This document shows, piece after piece, positions 1 through 7,576 of a stretch of 64,000 bases of DNA (positions within the stretch are counted from its first letter, which is position 1; each line of letters opens with the position of its first letter). Below the pieces are notes generated by a model. The model searched no databases. It had not been told where the DNA came from and saw nothing but the letters and a program-made list of their open reading frames with translations. Origin of the DNA: Salinimicrobium catena. Lineage in GTDB: Bacteria > Bacteroidota > Bacteroidia > Flavobacteriales > Flavobacteriaceae. The stretch covers positions 1 through 64,000 of the forward strand of contig NZ_FNGG01000003.1 in the NCBI RefSeq assembly GCF_900102915.1, written 5' to 3'. The translations under genes and the position numbers were made by a program.

Positions 1-44
1 CTTAAGTTTGATTTCCTAACTTTTACCCACTAACCAGAAAGAAC

Positions 45-117
45 AAAAGAGAGGAGTAAGGTTAAATTAACCGTGGGAACTATAGATTCCGTCAACATTG
101 ATAATCCCCTCTCTTTT
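45..117 (+). ncRNA. Candidate IS110 bridge RNA (structured leader)
   Basis: The leader of the transposase gene contains a perfect 10-bp inverted repeat, 45-54 (AAAAGAGAGG) with 108-117. It encloses two smaller hairpins: GGTTA/TAACC at 60-72 and GGAA/TTCC at 76-90. A further small stem-loop follows at 143-156 (GAGA/TCTC). IS110-group elements are known to encode a bridge (seek) RNA with stem-loops and two guide loops in the non-coding end beside the transposase gene. Position and folding fit that, but the guide loops cannot be matched because the element ends and target are not visible. The exact RNA limits are unknown. Confidence 0.35.
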
Positions 118-207
118 CTACTTCAATTTCGTTTAGTTCTATGAGACCTGGATCTCGTTTTTAAGTCGATGAAAATAAAGTAGGTGTCCTTTCCTAATCA
201 ATTTCTA

Positions 208-1173
208 ATGAATAAATGTAACCAAATTTACGGAGTAGACATCAGCAAAGATGTGTTTGATGTTGCTGACTCTGCCGGAAAACATTACCAATTTTCTAAT
301 GACAGCAACGGCTTTAAAAGCTTTCTTAAGTCTCTTTCTGATCAAGATTTGGTGGTTATGGAAGCTACCGGTTACTATCATTACAGGCTGGCACAGTTCC
401 TTTACGAACAGGGTGTAAAGGTGTCTGTAGTGAATCCCTTGTCAGTAAAGCGTTTTATCCAGATGAAACTCTCAAAGATTAAAACTGATAAATCTGATGC
501 CCGGGCGATCTGTGAATACGCCACAGTTAATGAAGTTCCATTGTATACAGCCAAAGATGAGAACCAGGCTGAGTCACTTCAGTTGTTGCGTTTGATTGAG
601 ATCTACACCAAACAAAGTACCGCCCTAAAGAATAAATTGCATGGTGAAAAGGTTCTTGGAAAGCCTTCCAAAGCTGTTTATCATTCTTTGAACAGATCTC
701 TTAAAGCAATTCAGAGAGAAATTAAGGTCCTGGAGGATCGACTCACTGTAATGGTAAAGGAGGAACAGCAAAACCAACTAAGCCTTCTTAAAAGCATTCC
801 CGGAATGGGTAATAAAACAGCTATCATGTTATTGGTGCTGACAGATGGATTTTCCAATTTCGAAAACGCCAGGCAGCTGTGCTGTTATGCCGGTATTACA
901 CCCACTATCAGGGAATCTGGTGCCAGTGTAAGAGGCAGAAGCCGGATTAGTAAAATGGGCAATGCAAAGCTCCGAAACCTGCTGTTCATGTGTAGTTTTA
1001 CTGCCTGTAAACATAACAAAGCCTGCAGAGAGATCTATGAGCGCATAATAGCCAAGGGCAAAAGCAAGAAGTTAGCTTTGATTGCAGTTTGTAATAAACT
1101 TCTTAAACAAGCCTTTGCTGTGGCAAAATCGGGATTGCCTTACGATGAAAATTACGTGTCGAAATTGGGGTGA
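208..1173 (+). CDS. IS110-family transposase
   Basis: DNA recombinase that moves the element through a RuvC-like DEDD site and a C-terminal serine. The N-terminal domain shows the four acidic residues at about D11 (YGVDISKD), E52 (VVMEATG), D94 and D97 (DKSDAR). The C-terminal transposase_20 domain shows LLKSIPGMGNKTA, CYAGITP and SG.S.RGR..ISK.GN..LR, which carries the conserved serine region. The length of 321 aa is normal for the family. An upstream in-frame GTG at 184 is possible, but ATG 208 places the catalytic aspartate at the usual distance. No frameshift or stop, so it looks active. Confidence 0.93.
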   Translation: MNKCNQIYGVDISKDVFDVADSAGKHYQFSNDSNGFKSFLKSLSDQDLVVMEATGYYHYRLAQFLYEQGVKVSVVNPLSVKRFIQMKLSKIKTDKSDARAICEYATVNEVPLYTAKDENQAESLQLLRLIEIYTKQSTALKNKLHGEKVLGKPSKAVYHSLNRSLKAIQREIKVLEDRLTVMVKEEQQNQLSLLKSIPGMGNKTAIMLLVLTDGFSNFENARQLCCYAGITPTIRESGASVRGRSRISKMGNAKLRNLLFMCSFTACKHNKACREIYERIIAKGKSKKLALIAVCNKLLKQAFAVAKSGLPYDENYVSKLG

Positions 1174-1201
1174 AAATCCTTGGAAGTTAGCTTAGTTCTT
1201 T

Positions 1202-1211
1202 GTTGTGGTGC
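1202..1211 (+). repeat. GTTGTGGTGC half-site, inverted copy at 1685-1694
   Basis: The decamer GTTGTGGTGC occurs here on the plus strand and again as its exact reverse complement at 1685-1694, so the two copies bracket the gene at 1233-1664 in inverted orientation. The bases following each copy are also similar (GTTT or ATTT, then A/T-rich to TTTATAG). The right copy forms the GTT end of the attC-like site. This left copy may be the remaining half of a second site cut by the adjacent IS110 element. Confidence 0.4.
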
Positions 1212-1232
1212 GTTTTTAAATTTATAGGTTTG

Positions 1233-1664
1233 TTATTTAATTGGAATGATTTCTTCTAGCCATTCTTCATAACCCATGTATACTTCTTGCTGAAGTATTT
1301 CATTTAACGTATTTAATTCGCTTGAACAACCCCAACAATTATAAACAAGTAAACCATATTCTTTTAAAAGTCTGATGCGTTCCTTTTGCTCAGAATTTAA
1401 CTTATTGTAATTGTACTTATCAAGTCGTTCTAGTACTATAATTGCTAAAAAGACCTTACCGCTGTTTTTAGAAAATAAAAATTCTGATATACTATTATAA
1501 TCTTTTTCTTCTAATAACTCCGTGATTTCTTTAACGATCTTTGAACTTTTATCTGCAGATACTCCACACGCAAAACCTACCAGAATATCTTCTTTAGAAA
1601 TCTCTTGTCCGAATACTCCGTTTGAACAAATAAATGCTAATAATATTAAGCAAAATCGTCGCAT
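1233..1664 (-). CDS. Secreted hypothetical protein (cassette-like)
   Basis: I do not recognise a family. The 143-aa product begins with a typical signal peptide (MRRFCLILLAFICSNGVFG, then QE) and is otherwise mostly helical and charged, with a few cysteines (FACGV, YNCWGCSS) that could form disulfides after export. The gene is A/T-rich, stands alone, and is flanked by inverted GTTGTGGTGC motifs and an attC-like repeat whose GTT end lies about 30 bp before the start codon. That is the spacing seen in integron gene cassettes. It has no obvious promoter of its own. It may have been acquired with the flanking repeats. Confidence 0.65.
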   Translation of the reverse strand: MRRFCLILLAFICSNGVFGQEISKEDILVGFACGVSADKSSKIVKEITELLEEKDYNSISEFLFSKNSGKVFLAIIVLERLDKYNYNKLNSEQKERIRLLKEYGLLVYNCWGCSSELNTLNEILQQEVYMGYEEWLEEIIPIK

Positions 1665-1684
1665 CTATAAATGTTTTTTCAAAT

Positions 1685-1820
1685 GCACCACAACGTTGCA
1701 GGCTATGGGCAGTGCCTTGTTATTTAATTTTCCTCAATATACTATCTTTTATTCTATAACTGAACAGTGCCTTTATATCTGTCAGTTCCTTCAGGCATTG
1801 CCTATAGCCGCAGTTAGATG
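1685..1820 (-). other. Integron attC-like recombination site
   Basis: An imperfect palindrome of about 130 bp: arm 1698-1716 (GCAGGCTATGGGCAGTGCC) pairs with 1794-1811 apart from a few mismatches. AAC (1692-1694) lies outside the left arm and GTT (1813-1815) outside the right arm. Read on the minus strand, the left core is ATCTAAC, a perfect match to the attC R'' consensus RYYYAAC. The right core is GTTGTGG, a weak match to GTTRRRY. Length, arm architecture and a variable central region fit an attC site lying between cassettes. The weaker right core and the lack of a true IntI keep confidence moderate. Confidence 0.45.
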
Positions 1821-2164
1821 CAGTAAAGGATGCCTGTCCGCTTTCTGCTGCATGAAAGCAAAAGGGGATTAACTATATCATAGATATGGGATAGTCCCAT
1901 TTTGGGGTCCGAAGCAACAACTGCAGGACCAAAAAGGATGGATTTTCCCCAGAATTTTTATGGTTTTTTTTCTCTAACTTGTTCAAGGATTCCGATTTCT
2001 CCTCTTTTAAAAATAAATTTTACGATCCGAAATCGACATCCTTGAACCAAAGCACCTGACCCTTCCAATCCAGCCGTTTGGTTCCGCTCTTCGGATTCAT
2101 GCCGAGCAGTGCCTGGCAGCCTTTATTGCACTTTAACTCGCTATATCAAAACCAATATAGTCAT
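1821..2164. other. Non-coding stretch with hairpins and a fossil reading frame
   Basis: No convincing gene. It contains small hairpins at 1886-1900 (ATGGGA/TCCCAT), 1906-1930 (GGTCC/GGACC) and 2141-2160 (CTATAT/ATATAG). The last lies just past the stop codon of the recombinase. On the minus strand an open frame of about 40 codons (2020-2145) has no start near its beginning and an ATG only at 2100. It reads like the C-terminal tail of a lost gene, with two cysteines and a tail rich in W, K and D, but I cannot assign it. Confidence 0.4.
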
Positions 2165-3343
2165 TTATCTGTTAAACTTGCCGGATAACAAAAGGTGATC
2201 TGTGTTTTTATTGTTTTCTATCAGCTCCTTTACCAGAGTGTCCAGCGGACTCTCGATCTTTAACAGGTCCTTGCGCGAAACGTGGGTATAGATCATCGTG
2301 GTTTCTGGCTTGGAGTGGCCCAGTAGGGTCTGGATGTACCGCAGGTCGATACCGTTCTCCAGCATGTGAGTGGCAAAAGAATGTCTCAACGTATGCGGCG
2401 TTACCCTTTTTGTGATCCCCGCCCGTTTGCAGGAGAGTTTTAGAAATGCCCGAATGCTCTGCGCGCTGTACGGCCCGCCGTACTCCCCTTCGGCAAAATA
2501 CTCCTTGGGCCGATAGGTGCTCAGGTAATTGTTGAGCAAAGGTAACATGCTTTCTGCCAGGATCACCACCCTGTCTTTTCTGCCCTTGGAGTCATTGATG
2601 AACAGCTGCCTGCGCTGTATATCTATTTCATGCAGCCTTAGATTTAATAACTCTCCTATCCTAAGGCCCGAAGAATAGATCATGGCAAGTATGGCGCGGT
2701 GCTTTAAGTTTCGGGTAGCCTGTAGTAATCTTACCGCTTCTTCTTTTGAAAGCACGATGGGAAGGTACCTGCTTTTTTTGGGCCTGTGAAGCTCTGTAAG
2801 GTCCACCGCAGTTTGCTGGTAGAGTTCTAAAAAGTGTTTTACGGCACTAATGCACTGCCGGTGACTGCTCAGGGAATATTCGTAAGCGGCGATCTTTTGC
2901 TCCACGAAAAGCTGAATTTCGCGCTGGCTTACCTCCTCAAGCGGTTTCTCGCCAAGAAACTCCACGAACTTCAGGATGAACTGGTAGTAGGTGCGAACGC
3001 TGCTCTCGCTTAAACGCCTTCCGCGCAAGTATGAGACATATTCGTGCAGCATCTTTTTCTGGTTGTTGCTGTACACCGGTCTTTCGGTCCTGGTAATGCC
3101 ATGTTCGGCAGGCGGACTTCCCAGTTTTGAATAGTCGATGAACCAGCCTTTGGAATTGAAATGCTGAAATAGCCTCTTCTTGTTTTCAGCAGTAAAACCC
3201 ACATAAAAACAGCGGTGGCTTCGGCTCCACCTTACCCCGTTGAATTTTTTTACATGCTCCTTCATCTCCGGGTCATACCGAAAGGTGATGGAGATCTGCC
3301 AGTCTCCCCTGTGCATGATCGGCAGCAGAGTGATCTTTTTCAT
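2165..3343 (-). CDS. XerD/integron-type tyrosine recombinase
   Basis: Site-specific recombinase that cuts and joins DNA through a tyrosine. The catalytic set is complete: R228 (SSGLRIGELL), K256 (GRKDR), H317 and R320 (PHTLRHSFATH), H343 (LGHS) and nucleophile Y352 (MIYTHVS). Residues about 95-180 form the SAM-like core-binding domain. The first about 75 residues are an extra domain (VRWSRSHRCFYV) seen in many Bacteroidota recombinases. The tail SPLD after the tyrosine resembles integron integrases, but the insertion helix that marks true IntI, between boxes I and II, is absent. Start at MKKITLLP (3343) is preferred over the longer frame to 3487, which adds a low-quality N-terminus. It diverges from the glycosyltransferase gene. 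Confidence 0.88.
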   Translation of the reverse strand: MKKITLLPIMHRGDWQISITFRYDPEMKEHVKKFNGVRWSRSHRCFYVGFTAENKKRLFQHFNSKGWFIDYSKLGSPPAEHGITRTERPVYSNNQKKMLHEYVSYLRGRRLSESSVRTYYQFILKFVEFLGEKPLEEVSQREIQLFVEQKIAAYEYSLSSHRQCISAVKHFLELYQQTAVDLTELHRPKKSRYLPIVLSKEEAVRLLQATRNLKHRAILAMIYSSGLRIGELLNLRLHEIDIQRRQLFINDSKGRKDRVVILAESMLPLLNNYLSTYRPKEYFAEGEYGGPYSAQSIRAFLKLSCKRAGITKRVTPHTLRHSFATHMLENGIDLRYIQTLLGHSKPETTMIYTHVSRKDLLKIESPLDTLVKELIENNKNTDHLLLSGKFNR

Positions 3344-3734
3344 GTGCCTGATTTTCAGTCTAAAATAGTCAAAAACAGGATTGAAAAATGTGCGTTTATT
3401 CTTATGTTTTTTTGAGGCTACTTCGGAAGGATTCCACACTTCAGCAATACCCAAATTCTCTGCTGAAGAAACCGGCCTAAAGAACAAAGATTTTCCGAAG
3501 TGTTTCCGAGAAAACCGAAACTCGATAAGGGCAATAGTGAATATGTGTACCCGAAGATGGGTAATGTCCCAGCTTTATGTAGAATTATTCCCCACTTCCG
3601 CAGAAAAGAGTACAGAAAACCACCTTTTTTACAGCCTGTTAGCTATTGGTACGTGGATTGCTAATACAGGCAGGAAACCCGCTGTAGAGAAACAGCCGGT
3701 TACAACAAGAACAAATAAAACAGAACACTTAAGA
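3344..3734. other. Divergent intergenic region
   Basis: Lies between the recombinase and glycosyltransferase starts and probably carries both promoters, although no good TAnnTTTG match stands out. It holds an inverted repeat near 3636-3673 (CCTGTTAGC with GCTAATACAGG) and a small hairpin near 3681-3696 (GCTGT/ACAGC). The glycosyltransferase frame stays open through the whole region, so part of it could be coding. Confidence 0.4.
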
Positions 3735-5141
3735 ATGAAAAATAAAACCATAGCTCCAGATCCATTAATGTCTTCTGCAGAGAATTCTGCTGTTAATGAA
3801 AATTCCAATCCAAGAGAAAAAGCAAAGAATTTAAAGGGCGTTTTAGTACGGGCCAGCAGCCTGGTGTTGCTTATGAGTGCCGCCTACCTGGTTTATGCCC
3901 TGCAGGGCGATTTTTCTAGGTACCAGCTGGAAGGCCTTGATACCACCTGGGGAATGATCTTCTTGATCATCTCGGGGGCTTTACTCTTGTTCAGGGCCGG
4001 ATTTTTCTTCTATAACCTGTACCTGTACTTTCGCTATAAGCCTGTCTCCTCTGTAAGCAATGAGGAGCTGCCTACCTGTACGGTGATCGTGCCGGCTTAC
4101 AATGAAGGCAAGCAGGTGTGGGCTACCTTGATGAGCCTGGCTAAAAGTGACTATCCTGCGCATAAACTTCAGTTACTGGCTATTGATGACGGGAGTAAGG
4201 ACGATACCTGGAACTGGATGCTCAAGGCCAAAGAAGACCTGGGTGACCGTGTGAGCATTTATCAGCAACCCGTAAATAAAGGAAAGCGCCACGCTCTTTA
4301 CCGCGGATTCAACATTGGTACGGGAGAGGTGTTTGTGACCGTAGACAGTGATTCTGAAGTAACTGAAGATACGCTGCGTAACCTGGTGAGCCCATTTGTG
4401 GTGAATGAGAAATGCGGTGCGGTAGCAGGGAATATTCGCGTGCTCAACAACGGTCAAAAGGCTTTACTGCCCAAGATGCTGGATGTGAGCTTTGTGTTGA
4501 GTTTCGAGTTCGTTCGTTCGGCCGAAAGTAGCCTGGAGTCGGTACTGTGTACCCCGGGAGCGCTTGCTGCCTATAGAAGAAAAGCCGTTTTTGGCTGCCT
4601 TGAAGAATGGATCAACCAGACCTTTATGGGGCAACCTTCAGACATCGGGGAAGATCGTGCAATGACCAATATGATCCTGAAACAGGGTTACCACGTACTT
4701 TTCCAGAGAAATGCTTTCGCCTATACCAATGTTCCTGAAAAATATACCGGCCTGTATAAAATGTTCATCAGGTGGGGAAGAAGTAACGTTCGGGAGAACC
4801 TCGCAATGGCAAAATATGTGTTTACCGATTTCAGGGAAGGTTCCAAGGCAGGATCACGACTTCTGTTCCTCAATCAGGTGATAAAATTGATTATGAGCTA
4901 TCCGTCCATTTTGCTGATGCTTTTCTTTATCCTAATGGATCCGGTACTGTTCATTAGTTCGACCCTCTTGAGCATCCTTATATGGTCCAGCTTTCCGGTG
5001 CTGTTCTATGCCAAGAGATATAAGTTGTCTGAATCTTTCTGGGCCTATTCATACAGCATCCTGTACACCTTTGGATTGTTCTGGATCACTCCTTACGCCA
5101 TTGCCACGGCAAGTAAAAGGGGATGGCTTACCAGGGGGTAA
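3735..5141 (+). CDS. Family 2 processive glycosyltransferase, hyaluronan/chitin-synthase-like
   Basis: Inner-membrane enzyme expected to polymerise a beta-linked sugar chain from a nucleotide sugar at the cytoplasmic face. N-terminal membrane segments at about residues 36-57 and 73-100 precede the GT-A domain, which shows DDG 151-153, DSD 204-206, GED 305-307 and the processivity motif IRWGRS near 345. Two or more C-terminal membrane segments follow. The length of 468 aa fits the NodC/HAS-type group. The frame is open back to 3381, so starts upstream of 3735 are possible. It is a lone gene with its own terminator, so product and partners (export, modification) are unknown. Confidence 0.85.
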   Translation: MKNKTIAPDPLMSSAENSAVNENSNPREKAKNLKGVLVRASSLVLLMSAAYLVYALQGDFSRYQLEGLDTTWGMIFLIISGALLLFRAGFFFYNLYLYFRYKPVSSVSNEELPTCTVIVPAYNEGKQVWATLMSLAKSDYPAHKLQLLAIDDGSKDDTWNWMLKAKEDLGDRVSIYQQPVNKGKRHALYRGFNIGTGEVFVTVDSDSEVTEDTLRNLVSPFVVNEKCGAVAGNIRVLNNGQKALLPKMLDVSFVLSFEFVRSAESSLESVLCTPGALAAYRRKAVFGCLEEWINQTFMGQPSDIGEDRAMTNMILKQGYHVLFQRNAFAYTNVPEKYTGLYKMFIRWGRSNVRENLAMAKYVFTDFREGSKAGSRLLFLNQVIKLIMSYPSILLMLFFILMDPVLFISSTLLSILIWSSFPVLFYAKRYKLSESFWAYSYSILYTFGLFWITPYAIATASKRGWLTRG

Positions 5142-5164
5142 TACAATAATTGCTATGAAAAATT

Positions 5165-5192
5165 AAAGGGAACCTATGGGTTCCCTTTTTTG
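5165..5192 (+). terminator. Rho-independent terminator
   Basis: Perfect 10-bp stem 5165-5174 with 5179-5188 (AAAGGGAACC/GGTTCCCTTT), 4-nt loop, then a T run, 24 bp after the glycosyltransferase stop codon. Confidence 0.85.
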
Positions 5193-5230
5193 TATTTCAC
5201 TCTAAAGCTCTATGCCGGTCTCAGAAGACC

Positions 5231-5725
5231 TTATAAGGTGTCAGCACTGATGATCTCCAGCTCATTCCCTTCAGGGTCTGTGAGATGAAGTAATTTCACG
5301 CCCATTTCCCGGTCATGAAAGATACGCCCTACCTGTAGATCTTTCCTTCTAAGACAGGCCTGCAGATCTTCAACCGGATGATCAACAAAAAGCCCCACTT
5401 TTTTAAGACCGTTTCCTGTTTTTCCTGAAAATTCGCTGCCTGACCCATTGTTGTGCAGAATTTCTATATAGAGATCGTTCTTCTGTAAGATGATCCCGGT
5501 AACCTTTTTATCTTCAGACTCAAACTTTTTAAGGACCTTCATTCCAAATACTTTCTGATACCAGCCGACCAGTTCGCTTTCCTTGTGGGTATCTATGGCG
5601 AAAAATATCTTGTCAAATCTTAAGTCATTAAAACATGTGGGAACCCCGGTCTGTGCATTGGCAGAATTGAAAATCAGCAGCAGGACTAATAAAGTGAAAA
5701 GTCTTCTCATATTCAGAAAATTCAA
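5231..5725 (-). CDS. Exported VOC-fold (glyoxalase/dioxygenase superfamily) protein
   Basis: A signal peptide (MRRLFTLLVLLLIFNSANAQ after a five-residue lead-in) precedes one vicinal-oxygen-chelate domain of about 130 residues. It has the usual two half repeats: DKIFFAIDT..., with YQKVFGMKVLKKFE and IEILHN; then VGLFVDH..., ending LTDPEGNELEII. The characteristic FYxxxLG-like and DPxGNxxE signatures are present, with the final glutamate a likely metal ligand. The substrate cannot be predicted. Export to the periplasm is less usual for this fold. An alternative start lies at 5710. It follows the purA cluster but is separated from it by a terminator, so it is probably transcribed separately. 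Confidence 0.75.
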   Translation of the reverse strand: MNFLNMRRLFTLLVLLLIFNSANAQTGVPTCFNDLRFDKIFFAIDTHKESELVGWYQKVFGMKVLKKFESEDKKVTGIILQKNDLYIEILHNNGSGSEFSGKTGNGLKKVGLFVDHPVEDLQACLRRKDLQVGRIFHDREMGVKLLHLTDPEGNELEIISADTL

Positions 5726-5733
5726 TAGGAACT

Positions 5734-5760
5734 AAAAAAGGCGCTGAAACTTTCAGCGCC
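5734..5760 (-). terminator. Terminator of the rel-fur-purA transcript
   Basis: Inverted repeat GGCGCTGAAA/TTTCAGCGCC at 5740-5760, followed on the minus strand by six T residues, about 50 bp after the purA stop. Confidence 0.8.
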
Positions 5761-5812
5761 TAAAAATATAATTTTAACCCTTACCAAAACAGTTTTTGGG
5801 TCTTGTCTCTTT

Positions 5813-7084
5813 TTACCTCTCAATGGTCTGCAGCCTGTCCGGCCCTACAGAAACCACTTTAATGGGTACTTCTATTTCTTTTTCTATGAAATCGATATAC
5901 TCATTTAGCTCTTTCGGAAATTCAGAAGCGCTTGAGATCCCGGTAAGATCTTCCTTCCAGCCGTTGAAATGCTTGTACACCGGCGTCACATTTTCTGCCT
6001 CAATATTGAAAGGCAGGTGATTGATCTCTTCACCACGGTAATTGTAGGCGGTACAAACTTTAAGAGTTTCAAAGCCGCTCAACACATCAGCTTTCATCAT
6101 GATGAGCTGGGTCACGCCGCTTACCTGCACTGCGTATTTTAGCGCGACAAGGTCCAGCCAGCCACATCTTCGCGGCCTTCCGGTAGTGGCGCCGAATTCA
6201 CGCCCCACAGTTCCCATTCTTTCCCCGTCCTCGTCAAAAAGTTCGGTAGGGAAGGGGCCGCTACCAACACGGGTAGTATAGGCTTTAAAGATCCCGAATA
6301 CCTCCTTGATCTGGTTAGGGGCCACTCCGAGTCCGGTACAGGCACCGGCTGCAGTGGTGTTCGATGAGGTCACGAACGGATAGGTTCCGAAATCGATATC
6401 CAGCAACGAGCCCTGCGCGCCTTCTGCAAGGATGGTCTTTCCTTCTTTTTGTGCTCTGAAAATGTATTCTTCGCTGTCTATGAATTTCAAGGTTTTCAGT
6501 TCTTCCACGGCATCAAAGAACTCTCTTTCCAGTTCAGCCAGATTGTACTGCACGTCAACATCATAGAACCTTATCATCGCCTCGTGCTTGTTGGCCAGGT
6601 TGCGGTACTTTTCCTTCCAGTCGCTTAGTTCCAGGTCTCCGACTCTAATTCCATTTCTGCCGGTCTTGTCCATGTAGGTAGGTCCAATTCCCTTAAGGGT
6701 GGAGCCTATTTTAGCCTTTCCTTTTGCAGCTTCGCTGGCCGCATCCAACAGTCTATGAGTTGGCAGGATGAGGTGCGCCTTTCTGGAAATAAGCAGCTTC
6801 TTTTTAAAGTCGCCGTCGAACTTCTTCAGGTTGTCCAGTTCCCTTTTAAAGATCACCGGATCTATCACTACTCCGTTCCCTACAATGTTCACGGCATTAT
6901 CGTGAAAAATTCCCGAGGGAATGGTGTGCAACACGTGCTTTATTCCGTCGAACTCAAGCGTGTGCCCGGCGTTGGGCCCTCCCTGGAAGCGGGCGATGAT
7001 ATCGTATTTTTTGGTGAATACATCAACGATTTTACCTTTTCCTTCATCTCCCCATTGTAGTCCAAGAAGCAAGTCTACTGCCAT
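5813..7084 (-). CDS. purA: Adenylosuccinate synthetase
   Basis: Cytoplasmic enzyme that joins IMP and aspartate using GTP, the first committed step from IMP to AMP. The N-terminal GTP-binding signature LGLQWGDEGKGKIVD with catalytic Asp, the GGPNAGH loop carrying the catalytic histidine, the IGSTLKGIGPTYMDK region and the base-recognition TTGRPRRCGWLD block are all present. The length of 423 aa is normal. It is the last gene of a tight cluster with rel and fur (12-bp gap to fur). In other bacteria PurA is inhibited by ppGpp, so its pairing with rel is suggestive, but whether that inhibition holds here is not shown. Confidence 0.97.
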   Translation of the reverse strand: MAVDLLLGLQWGDEGKGKIVDVFTKKYDIIARFQGGPNAGHTLEFDGIKHVLHTIPSGIFHDNAVNIVGNGVVIDPVIFKRELDNLKKFDGDFKKKLLISRKAHLILPTHRLLDAASEAAKGKAKIGSTLKGIGPTYMDKTGRNGIRVGDLELSDWKEKYRNLANKHEAMIRFYDVDVQYNLAELEREFFDAVEELKTLKFIDSEEYIFRAQKEGKTILAEGAQGSLLDIDFGTYPFVTSSNTTAAGACTGLGVAPNQIKEVFGIFKAYTTRVGSGPFPTELFDEDGERMGTVGREFGATTGRPRRCGWLDLVALKYAVQVSGVTQLIMMKADVLSGFETLKVCTAYNYRGEEINHLPFNIEAENVTPVYKHFNGWKEDLTGISSASEFPKELNEYIDFIEKEIEVPIKVVSVGPDRLQTIER

Positions 7085-7096
7085 AAAATTTTAGAA

Positions 7097-7552
7097 TTAT
7101 TCGGTTGATTTTTTGTTCCCGTAAAAGTAAAGGGAATGTTTGGATATTTCTATGTCAAAAACTTCCTCGATGGTCTGTTTGATAGACTGAATCCGAGGGT
7201 CGCAAAATTCGATCACTTCTCCCGTATCGGTCAGGATGATGTGGTCGTGGTTGCGGTCAAAATAAGATTTTTCGTACTGGGCCTGGTTGTTCCCGAACTG
7301 GTGCTTCCGCACAAGTCCGCACTCCAGCAGCAGTTCAATGGTGTTGTAAAGGGTAGCACGGCTTACGCGGTACTTTTTGTTCTTCATCTTGATATACAAA
7401 GATTCAATATCAAAATGCTCCTCGCTGTTGTAGATCTCCTGCAGTATAGCGAACCGCTCGGGGGTCTTGCGATGGCCTTTCTCTTCCAGGTACTTGGTAA
7501 AGACATTCTTTACCACTGCCTGATCGTTCTTATTGACTACTTTTTTGCTCAT
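7097..7552 (-). CDS. Fur/PerR-family metalloregulator
   Basis: DNA-binding repressor of the Fur superfamily, 151 aa. The N-terminal winged helix ([12 protein letters not shown], then [15 protein letters not shown]) is followed by a dimerisation domain with [18 protein letters not shown], which carries the conserved metal-ligand histidines and acidic residue. It lacks the paired CxxC structural-zinc motifs of classical Fur, having only the single Cys in this segment, so the sensed metal or peroxide cannot be told. It sits 24 bp after rel and 12 bp before purA, and has a possible promoter of its own at 7564-7571. Confidence 0.9.
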   Translation of the reverse strand: MSKKVVNKNDQAVVKNVFTKYLEEKGHRKTPERFAILQEIYNSEEHFDIESLYIKMKNKKYRVSRATLYNTIELLLECGLVRKHQFGNNQAQYEKSYFDRNHDHIILTDTGEVIEFCDPRIQSIKQTIEEVFDIEISKHSLYFYGNKKSTE

Positions 7553-7563
7553 GATGCTGGGTG

Positions 7564-7571
7564 CAAAGGTA
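7564..7571 (-). promoter_or_regulatory. Possible -7 box for fur
   Basis: TACCTTTG on the minus strand in the short rel-fur gap matches the Bacteroidota -7 consensus TAnnTTTG, 11 bp before the fur start. No good TTG -33 partner is seen within the rel end, so strength is uncertain. Confidence 0.4.
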
Positions 7572-7576
7572 TAAGA

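Larger units (their letters stand above)
1..1190 (+). mobile_element. IS110-family insertion sequence, ends undetermined
   Basis: One intact DEDD transposase gene preceded by about 200 bp of non-coding structured DNA and followed by a short non-coding tail. This is the usual IS110 plan of a long left end and a short right end. IS110 elements have no terminal inverted repeats, so neither border can be placed by eye. The left border may lie outside the window. The right border is probably within a few tens of bases after 1173, close to the GTTGTGGTGC motif at 1202. Confidence 0.7.

Noticed and set aside
1522-1872. 116-codon plus-strand frame over the attC-like region
   Set aside because: It overlaps the secreted-protein gene and the palindrome, and its peptide has no coding character.
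2165-3343. Calling the recombinase a true integron integrase (IntI)
   Set aside because: The additional helix between the conserved boxes that defines IntI is missing, although the C-terminal tail is similar.
3344-3487. Longer N-terminus of the tyrosine recombinase
   Set aside because: The 48 extra residues look non-coding and overlap the other strand's open frame; MKKITLLP fits family starts better.
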